A stretch of 64,000 nt of DNA from Limonium bicolor (taxonomy: Eukaryota; Streptophyta; Magnoliopsida; Caryophyllales; Plumbaginaceae), in assembly GCA_023374045.1 (NCBI GenBank), contig CM041778.1, positions 366,022,831 through 366,086,830 of the forward strand, in the 5' to 3' direction. Each line of letters opens with the position of its first letter. Within the stretch, counting starts at the first letter, position 1. Made by a program: the position numbers and the translations under genes. The notes beneath the pieces are model-generated. The model saw nothing but the letters and a program-made list of their open reading frames with translations. It was not told where the DNA came from and ran no database searches. Of this stretch, positions 11,368-22,679 are shown one piece after another.

Positions 11368-11495
11368 TATTGGGCTAATAAACCATCTAGCCCACATATC
11401 TAGCCCAACATGTTAATTATAGTTTAGATTAGTCACAATATTTATCTTCATCAGTTTTATCTTAAGTTAAAATAAGATTTGCTATTTATCTTAAT
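11368..11495 (+). repeat. Copia-1 3' LTR, left part
   Basis: Identical base for base to the first 128 bp of the 5' LTR at 6,503, then cut by the assembly gap. It is preceded by a purine-rich tract at about 11,360-11,367. Confidence 0.9.
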
Positions 11496-11995
11496 NNNNN
11501 NNNNNNNNNNNNNNNNNNNNNNNNNNNNNNNNNNNNNNNNNNNNNNNNNNNNNNNNNNNNNNNNNNNNNNNNNNNNNNNNNNNNNNNNNNNNNNNNNNNN
11601 NNNNNNNNNNNNNNNNNNNNNNNNNNNNNNNNNNNNNNNNNNNNNNNNNNNNNNNNNNNNNNNNNNNNNNNNNNNNNNNNNNNNNNNNNNNNNNNNNNNN
11701 NNNNNNNNNNNNNNNNNNNNNNNNNNNNNNNNNNNNNNNNNNNNNNNNNNNNNNNNNNNNNNNNNNNNNNNNNNNNNNNNNNNNNNNNNNNNNNNNNNNN
11801 NNNNNNNNNNNNNNNNNNNNNNNNNNNNNNNNNNNNNNNNNNNNNNNNNNNNNNNNNNNNNNNNNNNNNNNNNNNNNNNNNNNNNNNNNNNNNNNNNNNN
11901 NNNNNNNNNNNNNNNNNNNNNNNNNNNNNNNNNNNNNNNNNNNNNNNNNNNNNNNNNNNNNNNNNNNNNNNNNNNNNNNNNNNNNNNNNNNNNNN
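11496..11995. other. assembly gap of exactly 500 N
   Basis: The round length suggests a placeholder. It must hide the last ~174 bp of the Copia-1 LTR, the rest of the Copia fragment that Copia-1 entered, and probably the left LTR of Copia-2 (~1.09 kb by comparison with its right LTR). Confidence 0.95.
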
Positions 11996-12094
11996 TGTGG
12001 ATTTGTAAGTTGTAAATTGGTGAGGTTTGGTGCCGGTGTGGACCATGGGAACCCGATGATCTGTACGCCTTAGTATTTTTTCCGCGTAATTATG

Positions 12095-13509
12095 TTAAGT
12101 AGGGGCGTTACAAACAATCTTGGTGAATATTTCTCTACTTACTGGCTTAGTAAAAATGTCAGCTAGTTGGTCTTCAGTAGAAATATACCTTAAACCAACT
12201 AATTCCTTTTCACAACAATCTCTAAGAAAGTGATGTCTGATGTCAATATGCATGGTACGAGAATGATGCACATGATTTTTGGAAATAGAGATGGCACTTG
12301 TATTATAACACATAATTGGTAAAGTAACTGTTTTAACGCCATAATCACCAATTTGTTATTTAAGCCACAAGAGTTGAGCACAGTAGCTTACCGCAGCTAG
12401 GTATTCAGATTCAGCCGTTGGATTGCAACACTTTGTTGTTTCTTTGATCCCCATCCGATCAAACATGACCCAACAAAGAATGCTGTTCCTGACGTGCTCT
12501 TTTTATCAGTGATAGATCCTCCATAATCTACATCTAAAAATCCTACAATGCCATAGTTAGTGAATTTAGGATAAAAGAGACCAAGATTCATGGTTCCTTT
12601 TTAGTAACGTAGGATTCTTTTCACAGCTGTGAGGTGACTTTCTCTTAGATCTGCTTGAAACCTGGCACATAAGCAAACGCTATACATAATGTCAGGTCTA
12701 CTAGCAGTTAAATATAGAAGAGAACCAATCATCTCCCTGTATGATCGTTGGTTGATCGGTCAGTCACCAATCATGATGCCCATTTTTGTGCCAACTGCCA
12801 TTGGTGTGTCAAACGTTTTACACTCCTCCATTCCAAATCTCTTTATCAAATCCTTTACATACTTCTCTTGAGATATGATAGTCCCTTCAACATTTTTCTT
12901 TACTTGAAGTCCTAGAAATAACTTCAATTCTCCTAGATCACTCATCTCAAATTCCTTTTTCATCAAAGCTTGAAACTTCTTGCAATATTTCTCATCAAAG
13001 GCTCCAAAGATTATATCATCAACATATACTAGCACAATTAAGAAATCCCTTTTGTTGTTGTAAACAAACAAGCTTTTATCCACCTTTCCTTTCTTGAATT
13101 GGTTTTCTAAAAGATAGGAAGATAGACGATCATACCATGATCTTGGAGCTTGTTTGAGCCCATAAGGAGCTTTGTCGAGCTTAAGTATCATGTCCTTTCC
13201 TTCTTGGGTCTCAAAGCTTGGAGGTTGTTCAACATACACTTCCTCTTTAACGTACCCATTTAGGAAGGCACTTTTAATGTCAAGTTGGAAGAGTTTTATT
13301 CCTTTGTGTGCATCAAATGCAATTAGTAATCTGATGGACTCTATCCTCGCTACTGGAGTGAAGGTTTCTTGGAAGTATATCCCTTTTTGTTGACGATATC
13401 CTTGAGCTACCAAACGAGCTTTGTTCCTAACGACTTCTCCCATCTCATTCAACTTGTTTCTAAAGACCAATTTTGTGCCAAGTATGCCTTGATGTGAAAG
13501 ACGAGGCAC
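12095..13509 (-). pseudogene. Copia-2 (SIRE-like) reverse transcriptase and RNase H
   Basis: On the minus strand, 13,509-12,760 encodes a good reverse transcriptase: NKARLVAQGYRQQKGI, QLDIKSAFLNGYVKEEVYV, LKQAPRSWYDRL and the catalytic YVDDIIFGA. RNase H is broken into pieces: GFLDVDYGGSITDKKSTSGT (12,591-12,397) and the HIDIRHHFLRDCCE ... QLADIFTKPV end (12,313-12,095). Several frameshifts and stops interrupt it. The downstream LTR should lie mostly in the gap. Confidence 0.8.
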
Positions 13510-15203
13510 AAGATGCTAGACTTTGCATCTTTCAAACTGATTTAATTCTTTTTGCAATGCATTAATCCAATCTGAGTCTCAAAGAGATGTTCTTGGGCTC
13601 GATGGGTGAGACGGTCATTGAGAAGGCTAGAAGATCTCGAGTTTGTGCTCTTGTTTGAGTTCCCTTGGAGATATATAATATGATGTTCTTTAATGGATGA
13701 TCTTTGTACAAAGTACGAGATTGGTGAATGGTTGATGGTGATAGGGGATCTTCGACATCATTGTTTTCTTCAATGACATGTTGTTGACCTGTCGCTGACC
13801 TGTCAGGTAAGTTTTCTTTAGTCGGTGATTCATCTTTGGGATTATCTGTGTGATCCTGATCTGCTAGATCAAATCCAAGTTCTTCATCTTCTTCAGATTT
13901 CTTGACCTTGTGAACATCAGCCTCATCAAGACCACATGCACACTTTCTTCCACCTTCAATGTCCTTTTGTTGTATACTTTGTATTCCCGGCTCCTTTCAG
14001 AGTACCCAAGGAAGATGGCCACATCACTTCTGGCATCAAACTTTCCTAGGGGATTGTTTTCATTATTGTGGACATAACATTTACAACCAAAGATCCTGAA
14101 GTGACTTATGTTTGGTTTTCTTCCCTTGATTAACTCATAGGGAGTTTTGTTGAGGATAGGTCATATGAGCATTCTATTTGTGATGTAGCATGCAGTCGCC
14201 ACTGCTTCTGCCCAAAAGACCTAAGGAAGATTACTCCCCAGTAACATGGCCCTGGCTACTTCTTGTAGTGTTTTGTTTTTACGCTCAACTACCCCATTCT
14301 GTTAGGGTGTTCTTGGTGCTGAATATGTGTGATTGATTCCATGTTGTTTACATACATCCATGAATTGTTGATTCTCAAACTCAGACCATGATCAGACCGA
14401 CGAGCCTTAATCTTGTGGTTGAGTTGTACTTGGACTTTTCCTGCAAAGACTTGAAATTTCTCAAAGACCTCCTCTTTGGAAGCAATAAATAGCGTCTAAA
14501 CAAATCGTGAGTAATCATCAACAATTACAAACACATACCAATTTCCTCCAAAACTTTTGATTCTCATAGGTCCACATAAGTCCATGTGAAGTAATTCAAA
14601 TGGCTTGGCGGTACTAACTAAGTTCTTTGATTTAAAACAAGTCTTAGTTTGTTTGCTTCTAACACAAGCATCACAAAGATTGGTCTCAGATTCTTTAATC
14701 TCTGGGAGACCTCTTACCAACCGTTTCTTGACAAGTTTTCTTAACAACTAAGTGCTAACATGCCCTAATCTTTTTGCCATAGTGTAGAGTCATCTATTGA
14801 AGCAGTCAAGCATGGAAGATTTAGATTGTCAATATCCTCCAAACTAGTTACATAAACATTTTTCCACCCTTTTCCTTTTAAACAGCTCTTTGCCATTGTT
14901 CTGAATTACTATACTACAATGTGTTGGTTTAATGTGAACTGAATTGCCTTTGTCACATATTTAAGAAAATCTAAGCAAGTTGAATTTTAAACCATTGACC
15001 AAATTTACACTATCTATGACATAATCTGAAGTAATACCAACCTTACCTACACCGATGATTTTTCCTTTCTTGTTGTCGCCAAAGGAAATGGTTCCTTGGA
15101 TTCCTGGTTCGAGCGAGAAGAACTTCTTTTTGTCTCCTGTCATGTGTTTAGAGCACCCACTATCGATGTACCAGCAGGGGTCCATTCTTACTCGATTCTG
15201 CAC
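13510..15203 (-). pseudogene. Copia-2 protease and integrase
   Basis: Minus strand. 15,203-14,961 carries the protease active site (WYIDSGCSKHMTGD). 14,747-14,496 carries the pre-integrase zinc-binding end (CDACVRSKQTKTCF) and the first catalytic Asp (LLHMDLCGPM). Downstream, in other frames, an RSDHG-like segment and an intact VVERKNK are visible around 14,400-14,250. The linker before RT (14,000-13,510) has frame breaks. The order protease-integrase-RT-RNase H fits Copia. Confidence 0.75.
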
Positions 15204-16924
15204 TTAACACATTAGTGGTGTGGGGTTAGGGTCCATAGAAAGGTTGGACCAATTTCCACCATCAAATATTGTTATAGGATCATTTTTACTACCCATTTTA
15301 GTCCTATTCTCTTGAGTTACCAATGTCTCATAAAACTCGTTTTTATAGCAATTGGCTTCATGATGACCAGGTTGTCTGCATAGGTTGCAGACACCTCCAC
15401 GACTGGTTGCTGACTGATACCCGACTAGTCATTTGTTTCTCCATACGGGTGTCCTAGATACAGCTTCTAGTTTTACATGTTTTTCTTTGACGAATGCTAG
15501 TTCTTTTTCCTTTGTACTAAGTGCAACAATCAATTCATCGATTTCAGGTTGTTTTCCCTGTTTCATCTTTTCATGAGCAGAAAGAATTTCACTATAATCA
15601 ATTTGCAATTTCATGAGTGCTTTCATAAGATTATCTACTTTATCCTTGTCTGATTTTTTCTCCAATTTTTCATTTTCATCCAAAAGTTCCTTATTTTCAT
15701 TTTCCAAAGCCTCGAGTTGATCAACTAATATAAGAGAAAATTTTCTAAGTCCAAGAAGTTCATCCTTTAGAATCATCTTTCTAAGTTTAGAGTAGTTTAC
15801 CTTGTTATGATCTTCTTCATCTGACTCTGAAGCTTCCTTATCTTGCACCATCAAGCAAATTTCTTCAAGGCATAGGTGAGCCTTCTCATCCTCCGAGGAG
15901 TCACTATCTGAGGTTCGGTTATTGTCGCTGAGCTCTGAGTCTCCCCATGCAGCAACAAATGCTTCTTTCCTTGGCCCTATGTTAAAAAATCATCGAACAG
16001 GTTTCCTGACCTTGTCGTTGTCCTCTCGTGAATGTTGAGGATAGTCTTTGATGTGATGCCCGCACTTTGAGCATCCAAAACACTTGTCATTGTTCTTTAT
16101 GCGGTGATCGTCATTCTCCTCGGGCTCTCTTCCTTTCCTCATGTTGTTTCTTATGAATTTTTGAAAGTTCCTCTTAGCGTAGAGAACCATCTCATGATTG
16201 TCTTGTTCTGTCTCGGAGTTTTTAGCTACTTGTAGGGCTATGCCTTTTCCCTTTTCTTTTGAACTTTCCGAGTTTCGTTGTTGTAGTTTCAACTCGAACG
16301 CCATAAGGGAGCCTAACATGTCCGCCAAGGACATCTTAGAGAGATCATGGACTTCTTGCATGGTATTGACCTTGCGGTCAAAGGAGGCAGGAAGAGATCT
16401 GAGGAACTTCCGAATTTGATCCTCGTTCGAGATAGTTCTTCCAAGCACCAACATTTCATTGATCAGCTTGGTGAACCTTGTATGTATTTCAGAAATGCTC
16501 TCATTTTCTTCCTTCTTGAATAGCTCCCAATGAGTGAGTAGCAACTTAATGCGAGTCTTTTTGATCTCATCATTCCCTTCATAAGTGACCTCAAGAGTTT
16601 TCCAAATCTCTTGAGCTGTTGTGGCTGAAGCTATCTTAGAGTAGTGCTTAGGTAGTAGTGCACAGTGCAGTATTCTTATGGCTCAAGCATTGAATATCAG
16701 CTTCTTGATTTGATCATCCGCTATGCTGTCAATAGATATGTCTTGTCCTTGAGCGTTCTAGAAGGTGTACTCTCCATGTGTTATCTTCCTCCACATTCTT
16801 GGATCATCAGACTTGATGTGAAACTCCATTTTATTCTTCCAGTGAGTGTAGTTGTCTCCATTGAAGAGTGGTGGTCGATTTGGTGCAGAACCTTCTTCTG
16901 CCGCTAGTAGGCTTGCGTGAGACA
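15204..16924 (-). pseudogene. Copia-2 gag polyprotein
   Basis: The gag start ATG is at 16,924 (minus), giving MSHASLLAAEEGSAPNRPPL and FNGDNYTHWKNKMEF. The UBN2-type gag core follows at 16,544-15,990 (ESISEIHTRFTKLINEMLVL), with a CCHC knuckle near its end (CFGCSKCGHHIKDYPQH). A Glu/Lys-rich coiled-coil-like segment is at 15,854-15,429, and a second knuckle CRQPGHHEANC lies at about 15,390-15,355. Stops and frameshifts break it at several points. Two knuckles and an acidic spacer are in line with SIRE/Maximus-type gags, though I did not compare sequences. Confidence 0.75.
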
Positions 16925-16961
16925 TTTTTTATCGTCTTCCAAAGCAGTTAGTTTTCTAGAA

Positions 16962-16980
16962 GAGACCCGCTCTGATACCA
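16962..16980 (-). other. Copia-2 primer-binding site
   Basis: On the minus strand TGGTATCAGAGCGGGTCTC lies two bases inside the LTR edge and matches the initiator tRNA-Met primer site. Confidence 0.8.
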
Positions 16981-16982
16981 AT

Positions 16983-18071
16983 TGAAACCAGCAAGCGCTC
17001 CTGATGCGTCCCCGACGTGTCGTGGACATATCGTGGACTTAAATAAAACTTTGATAGTTAAGAATAGACACGAGATAAACTTATACTGGAAACTCCATTT
17101 CAATTGAGAATTTACACACACGAAATTCACTCAATCTCCCTTACCCCACACACGGACTCCCGGGACAGTTTCAACTTTACCCCTAAAGTCCTTAACCCTC
17201 ACCTGACTATCGGCCTACGGTTCACCGACCGCTCCCCGATCTGTCGGTCTATCAAATACCCAAAATATTGACACTCTAACCCGTCCTCTCTAGCTCACCA
17301 ACTCTCTAGCACTTACACACACTCTAGTCTGATCCACACTTGCCCAGATAATCTCTTTCTTTTTTTCTCGTGCAGGATTACTTACATATGAAATAAATGC
17401 AAGTATATATACTGTTTAGTTAGGGTGTAACTACCGTCCTATAAGTCCCTAGACTCTAGGAGTCGATTACAACTTCTATTATTCACATAACAGCCACACT
17501 AGACTTGCAGAGAGTCTTCAACATGATCTAAAGGCGTTTGGACTACGTGTTGCCTTATGGTTGGTCACGTCGGCGGCAGCCCTCTCCATTGGTCAAGCAC
17601 CACTTGTGTTCCCCACTTGCCTGATTCTGTCTGCCTCATTAAATGCTCATTAATGCTCCTTTAGTCTTCATTACAACTATGCAATCTGTTCTGATAAGTA
17701 GCTCTTTACTTATATTGTTCATTTGCACATTAATGAGTTGTGTTCTTGTCGTGTGCTTAGTTGTTTATGTGAGTATATGAGTCTGTCTAAATGTGTCGAT
17801 TCTCTTGCAGTCTTTTGTCTTTGACTTTCTTTTTAAGCATGAGAGATATCTTCGTGCGGTATCTAACTTGTTGTATGTGCTAGAAGTTCTACGGAGCTCT
17901 CGCAGACAGGTGCCCGACTGGTTGAGCACATGTCGTGAACTGAGTGCACTTGCAACCTTACATTCTAAGCTACTTGTTTACCCGTCTATCTGAATCATGA
18001 ATCTTGACAAACATATTAGATAGACAACACAAGGTTTTCTATCATCAAAACTAAAGGATTTTGACTTAACA
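16983..18071 (-). repeat. Copia-2 5' LTR, 1,089 bp
   Basis: Read on the minus strand it starts TGTTAAGTCAAAATCCTTTA and ends GCTGGTTTCA, a TG...CA unit directly beside the primer-binding site. Its start resembles SIRE/Maximus LTRs known from other plants (from memory). TNP2 coding sequence of the CACTA resumes immediately to its right. The open frame at 17,793-17,993 falls inside this LTR and I do not treat it as a gene. Confidence 0.7.
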
Positions 18072-19507
18072 CTGTCACACTCTGTCTAAAGAAGAGAAAC
18101 ATAGTCTATGCAGTACCCTTTACAACATCAAGGTGCCATAAGGATACTCCTCAAACATAAGAAGCCTAGTGTCCATGACAAACCTGAAATTTGTAGGAAT
18201 GAATTCTCACAATTATCATGTCCTAGTGCAAGAATTTTTGCCAATTGCAATGTGTGGGATCTTGCCTGATGTTGTTAGAAATACAATCATAAATGTCAGT
18301 GTGTTTCTCAAAACCATTTCGTCTAAGGTTCTTGATGTGAACACTCTGTCTAAACTACAAAAGGATCTTATTGTGACAATGTGCCAGCTAGAGATGTATT
18401 TTCCTCCCACGTTCTTTGATATAATGATACATATGCTCGTGCATCTTGTAAGAGAGATTCTGATGTGCGGTCTTTTGTACCTTTGCTAGATGTATCCGTT
18501 CAAAATGTACATGGGTGTCTTGAAGAAGAAAATGAAGAACCATCATCACCTAGAGGACAGTATTATAGAGGGCACTATGATAGAGAAACTTGTATATTTC
18601 CACACCCATTACCTAGAAGGTGTCGATACCATTAGACTGCCACGTTCTAGACCCGAGGGCTGATTGAAGGGTGTTGGTATGGTTGGACAGAAACTGAAGA
18701 GAATTGATATAGACATCCTTAACAAAACACATTTAGTTGTGCTGAGTCACCTTGGAGATGTTGAACTGTACTTTGATGAACACTTGTGCATTTTAAGAGC
18801 AAAATATCCAGACATGAGTGACATTAGACTACAAAATGAGTAGAACAAGACATTTGTCAGATGGTTCAGAGACAAAGTGTTGTCCAATCAGTCCACGAAT
18901 GTGCCTGAACTGATTAAAGTAATTGCATTTGAACCAAATCTGGATGTCATTTCTTATGAGGGGTACGATGTCAATGGCTTCACCTTTTTCACAGAACGTT
19001 AGGATCATAAGTCAACAAATCAGAACAGTGGCACATAGCTTATTAGGACTTATATGACATCAGCAGTGTGGGTTGAAGTCCAGTCTCAGTAAAACAATCA
19101 TAATTCGGTGTTATACAAGACATCTGGGTATTGGACTACAATAACTATGAAATGTGTGTTTTCCTGTGTAGCTGGGTTGACATGACAACAAACATGGCTA
19201 CCGCGAGGATGAGCATGATATGAAACTGGTTGAACTATGCAGAGCAACTCCCACGGTTGAGCCATTTATTGTTGGGATGTAGGTTAAGCAGATATTTTAT
19301 GTAACTGACCCTTGTAATCCTAGATGGTCTGTGGTGCTTAAAGGGAGAAGAGGAATAGTTGGTGTGGATGGTAGGGTTGATGAGTATGAGTATGACGTAG
19401 AAGATGAAACTCCAACTGTTCCTATTTTATTGAAAGAGGCTGAGGTCACTGGTCATCGTGAGTATATACGATCAGACCATAACGAGGGAATGTGGATTGA
19501 AAAATAA
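18072..19507 (+). pseudogene. TNP2-type CACTA transposase, C-terminal half
   Basis: The DUF4218-type region is clear: LVQEFLPIAMCGILPDVVRN, then MCQLEMYFPPTFFDIMIHML and VHLVREI at about 18,380-18,460, MYPFKMYMGVLKKK, IIEGTMIEKLV and YLEGVDTIRLPRSRPEG. After this come NKTFVRWFRDKV (about 18,843-18,880) and the C-terminal domain with VKQIFYVTDP, RWSVVLKGRRGI and the acidic YDVEDE tail, ending at TAA 19,505-19,507. Several stops and frame changes interrupt it (for example TAG at 18,841). It would have catalysed excision and integration of the CACTA element. Confidence 0.75.
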
Positions 19508-19649
19508 TGGTGTATGTAAGTTATTACCATTAAAATTTATAAGTAATTAACAATCTTTTACCTGTTGCTTGTATATGAGCATTGTTAAATTCCGTGTATT
19601 TTTTTGTGCCATTATCTAATACTTAATTTTATTTCAATTCTCGCAGGCA

Positions 19650-20060
19650 TGGATGAAGAGTTCGATTTATTTTGCAACGAGTTAGAAAATGTTCAACAAA
19701 TGGTACCGGCTCCTTCTACCAGTGCCCCTTCTACCGCGGGCCCTTCTACTGCTGGCCCTTCTACCGGAGCCCCTTCCATGAGTGCACCTTCTATGAGTGC
19801 TACTCAGAGACCCAGATGTAGAGGCCCAACCCGTGGGCTGAAGCTGCAGAAACCGGATGAGATCAATCTTATATGGGACCGGTATGGGAGGTATTGTGGG
19901 GGCAGCAGGTCAGAGTTCGCTAGTATGCTAGAGACTCTGTCTAGGTCACATTGTTGCATCAACCACAAATGACCACAAGTCCCAAGAGAAGTTAAGGAGA
20001 CTATCAGGAAGAAAGTGTAAGAACGGTTCAAGATCCCAAAAGAAGATAAGAAGAGCATCT
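19650..20060 (+). pseudogene. CACTA second ORF, first part (Transposase_24-like)
   Basis: From ATG 19,650 the frame reads MDEEFDLFCNELENVQQM, then a low-complexity Pro/Ser/Ala repeat (APSTSAPSTAGPSTAG style, about residues 20-50), then RGPTRGLKLQKPDEIN. It stops at TGA 19,970-19,972, but EVKETIRKKV and ERFKIPKEDKKS follow in the neighbouring sequence. This is the usual accessory ORF downstream of TNP2 in plant CACTA elements. It is interrupted at about 20,060 by an insertion and continues after 21,590. Identity with the Transposase_24 family is inferred from position and general composition. Confidence 0.55.
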
Positions 20061-21590
20061 GCGATAAGTCGGGTATTTGCCTAAGTTTATGAGGCTAATT
20101 AATGCTTAATTATCTACGTTAATTATGACTTTAAATTCCTACCTTATTGTTTTGTTTACGCTTTATTATTATATTTGTCTCCTATGATTGATTTGATGTG
20201 TTTTCAGGGTAAAATGCTAAAGAAGTTGCTTAAACGAAGACTTTAGAGCTTGAGTCAACCAATGGAAGTAAAACTAGAAGTCAAATGATGATTTTTAAAG
20301 GAAAAGGTTCAAGTCTACAACTGGTCCGGGTTTGCGTACTTGTTTGTAAACCTGGACCATCTCTTTGATCAACCTTCTACCGTGTTTTTATGATGGTCCG
20401 GGTTTGTGTCCCAGTTTGTAAACCCGGACCAATCCCTCAATGATCTCTCTGCCTATTTTCAGTGGTGGTTCGGGTTTACGTACTTGTTTATATACCCGGA
20501 CCATCCTTCAAAGAAACCTACTGCCTAATTTAAGAGGTGGTCCGGGTTTACGTACTTGTTTGCAAACCCTGACCAATACTAACGAAGGGCCGGAATTTCG
20601 TTACGTTACTGAAATAAAATATAAAAAATTTATCTTCTAACAGGGGGGCACGCCGCATGATAAAAAGACATATGAGAGTTATGACCTAAGTTTGATCATA
20701 TGTGTGATTTTTGACATCAGAGAGGGAGAGTTAGCAGTTTTGGAGAATTTTTACTAGGAGTTTGAGCAGAGCGGATTGGAGATTCAACACAAAGACTTCG
20801 CCACGGAGTCCCAAACTAGAGTTTCTTCTTGTTCTACTTCTCTAATACTATTTTCTACTGATTTGTTTATTGTTAACATGTCTATGGCTGAGTAGTACTT
20901 TTAGATTTCGGTTTGCTATGTAATCCGAATTCGAGGTTCCATTATCTTTGTGATTTTAACAATTTAATCAGATTAAAGTTTTGTTCTTTGTTTATATTAA
21001 TTCTCTGATAGTCTGGCCAATTATTAAAGATTACTAGTTTGTCTGCTTACAAGTGAGAACTGCAGCATTCAATAGACTACAGGAACAAAACCAGTTAATT
21101 TCGAGATGACAATTCCTCTAAAATATTAACTGATTATCTAACTAGGTCATGCCTAAAGCTGTTAGCAATTATGAAATTCATAACTAGAGTTGGGGGTTTG
21201 GTAATTGTTAATTAGATTTCGCCGGGCGGGAGACTAGACATGAAATAATCTGATCTAGGATTTTAATCTAGAATTTGGTAAACACATTGGGAAAGGAACC
21301 GAGAATTAGAGGAGTAGTAAACCGGGATTTCTCCCATAATTATCAAGAAAACCAACACTTTCCTTTCTGCAGTTATAGTTATTGTCATTGTCATTGTCAT
21401 TGTTATTATTTATTTTACTTAATTTTAGAATTACAATTTCATCAATTAAACCCCCCAATGTCCTGTTTTCTGATTTCATTAATTTAATAGTTGTTTTAGA
21501 TTGAGATTAGACTAGACACCACCTCCTTGGTTCGATAACCTACGGAATACTTTCAAGGAAAACTTGTTACAAAGACCGGTACACTTACTG
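20061..21590 (+). mobile_element. unclassified non-coding nested element, copy 2, with phased hairpins
   Basis: A 1.5-kb insertion sits inside the CACTA second ORF. It starts GATAAGTCGGGTATTTGCC and ends CCGGTACACTTACTG, matching in style the minus-strand element at 4,228-5,629. A TTGATGTGTTTTCAG stretch near 20,194-20,208 looks like a splice acceptor. It carries four phased hairpins (separate entry) and no protein domain. TTGTCA microsatellite units occur near 21,380-21,400. Ends approximate; no target duplication found. Confidence 0.45.
20322..20575. repeat. four hairpins phased at exactly 72 bp
   Basis: Hairpins begin at 20,322, 20,394, 20,466 and 20,538. Each is 38 nt, with arms TGGTCCGGGTTT and AAACCCGGACCA or one- to three-base variants and a loop of about 14 nt, separated by 34 nt of unrelated spacer. 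The same unit and period recur at 52,583-52,837. Confidence 0.9.
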
Positions 21591-22570
21591 AATTAGGTTT
21601 TAACCCCAACACTCCGCCATATGTGGTGTACAACAGCATGATCACCGAAGAGGAGTGGAGGTTCTTGTTGAGCATCACTTCACCCCGAGTTCATGGTATG
21701 TTTATGTGTACTCTTTTATGAATTAATACTCATAATGTTTTATCCCTGATTTTCAAATTAATTTTCTATTGTAATGTTTAACCAGCAAAAACAAGAACAA
21801 GCATAGCAGAACCGTGAAACGAATCTTTACTCCCACACCATGGGACGAAGGGGATACGTGGACAGCCTCGATCAATGGAAGCAAGATGGTTTGCTGACGC
21901 GGAGGAACGAGGACGGCAGTGAATGCTCAATCAAGGGCGTCTCTGAGGTGAGTAGGGTCCAGATGTACCTACTGGGACGCCAGAGAATGACCGGAGAAGG
22001 TCAAAGGATATTTCCTCACGCTGAGACGGCACAATTGGCTAACCAAATTCTAAGTGTTTGAAACTATTAAATAATTTAATTATAGACTCAAGCATTTGTA
22101 GATCTTAAATTTAGTGCTAACTTCTTTGACAATTGGACAGTATGAAGACGCAAAGAGAGGAGAAATAAACATGCTCCTCCTTCTCAAGATGACCCTCTCA
22201 ATCAAGCGCTCGGGATGAAGGATCACCCAGTCGTGTTAGAGGATATGGGGGAGAAGTTCGTCAGAAGCACGTATTCCCACCATCTACTAAGAAAGGCCAG
22301 GTGAGTGTTTCTGATATCGAGGTGATGCTTAAGCATAAGCTAGCTGCTGCGCGCCAAAGTAATGCGGAGAAATTGGCTGCTAAGCGTCAAGCTAACAAGA
22401 AGAGATTGCCTGCTGAGCGCCGAGCTTACAAGGAGAGGATGTAACATGCGTTGGATGCAATCGCACAGTTGATGCGCCAAAGTAATCAGCGGCATGGTCC
22501 TTCTCTACCTTCTTCCTCGTCCAGTTGTGCTCCGGCCGCTGACCCGTACCCGTTTGCCAACATTCAGGTT
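21591..22570 (+). pseudogene. CACTA second ORF, second part
   Basis: The frame resumes with TPPYVVYNSMITEEEWRFLL at about 21,617. It then passes through SKNKNKHSRTVKR with introns or breaks, and ends in a basic, coiled-coil-like segment (SDIEVMLKHKLAAARQSNAE, 22,310-22,370, then KQANKKRLPAERRAYK) and a Ser-rich tail. Frame changes and stops occur throughout. The open frame at 21,840-22,061 is one fragment. It fits the C-terminal half of the CACTA accessory ORF; function inferred from position only. Confidence 0.5.
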
Positions 22571-22679
22571 AGCTTTGTTTGAGTATTTCTCTCCTTAAAT
22601 AAAATTTTAAATGGTATTAGATTGGACACACTTATTTTCTTCACGCAATATCTATGTTTATTAAAGACGCAAAAAAAAA

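Noticed and set aside
17793..17993. 66-codon plus-strand frame
   Set aside because: It falls inside the Copia-2 LTR and is unrelated to the transposase.
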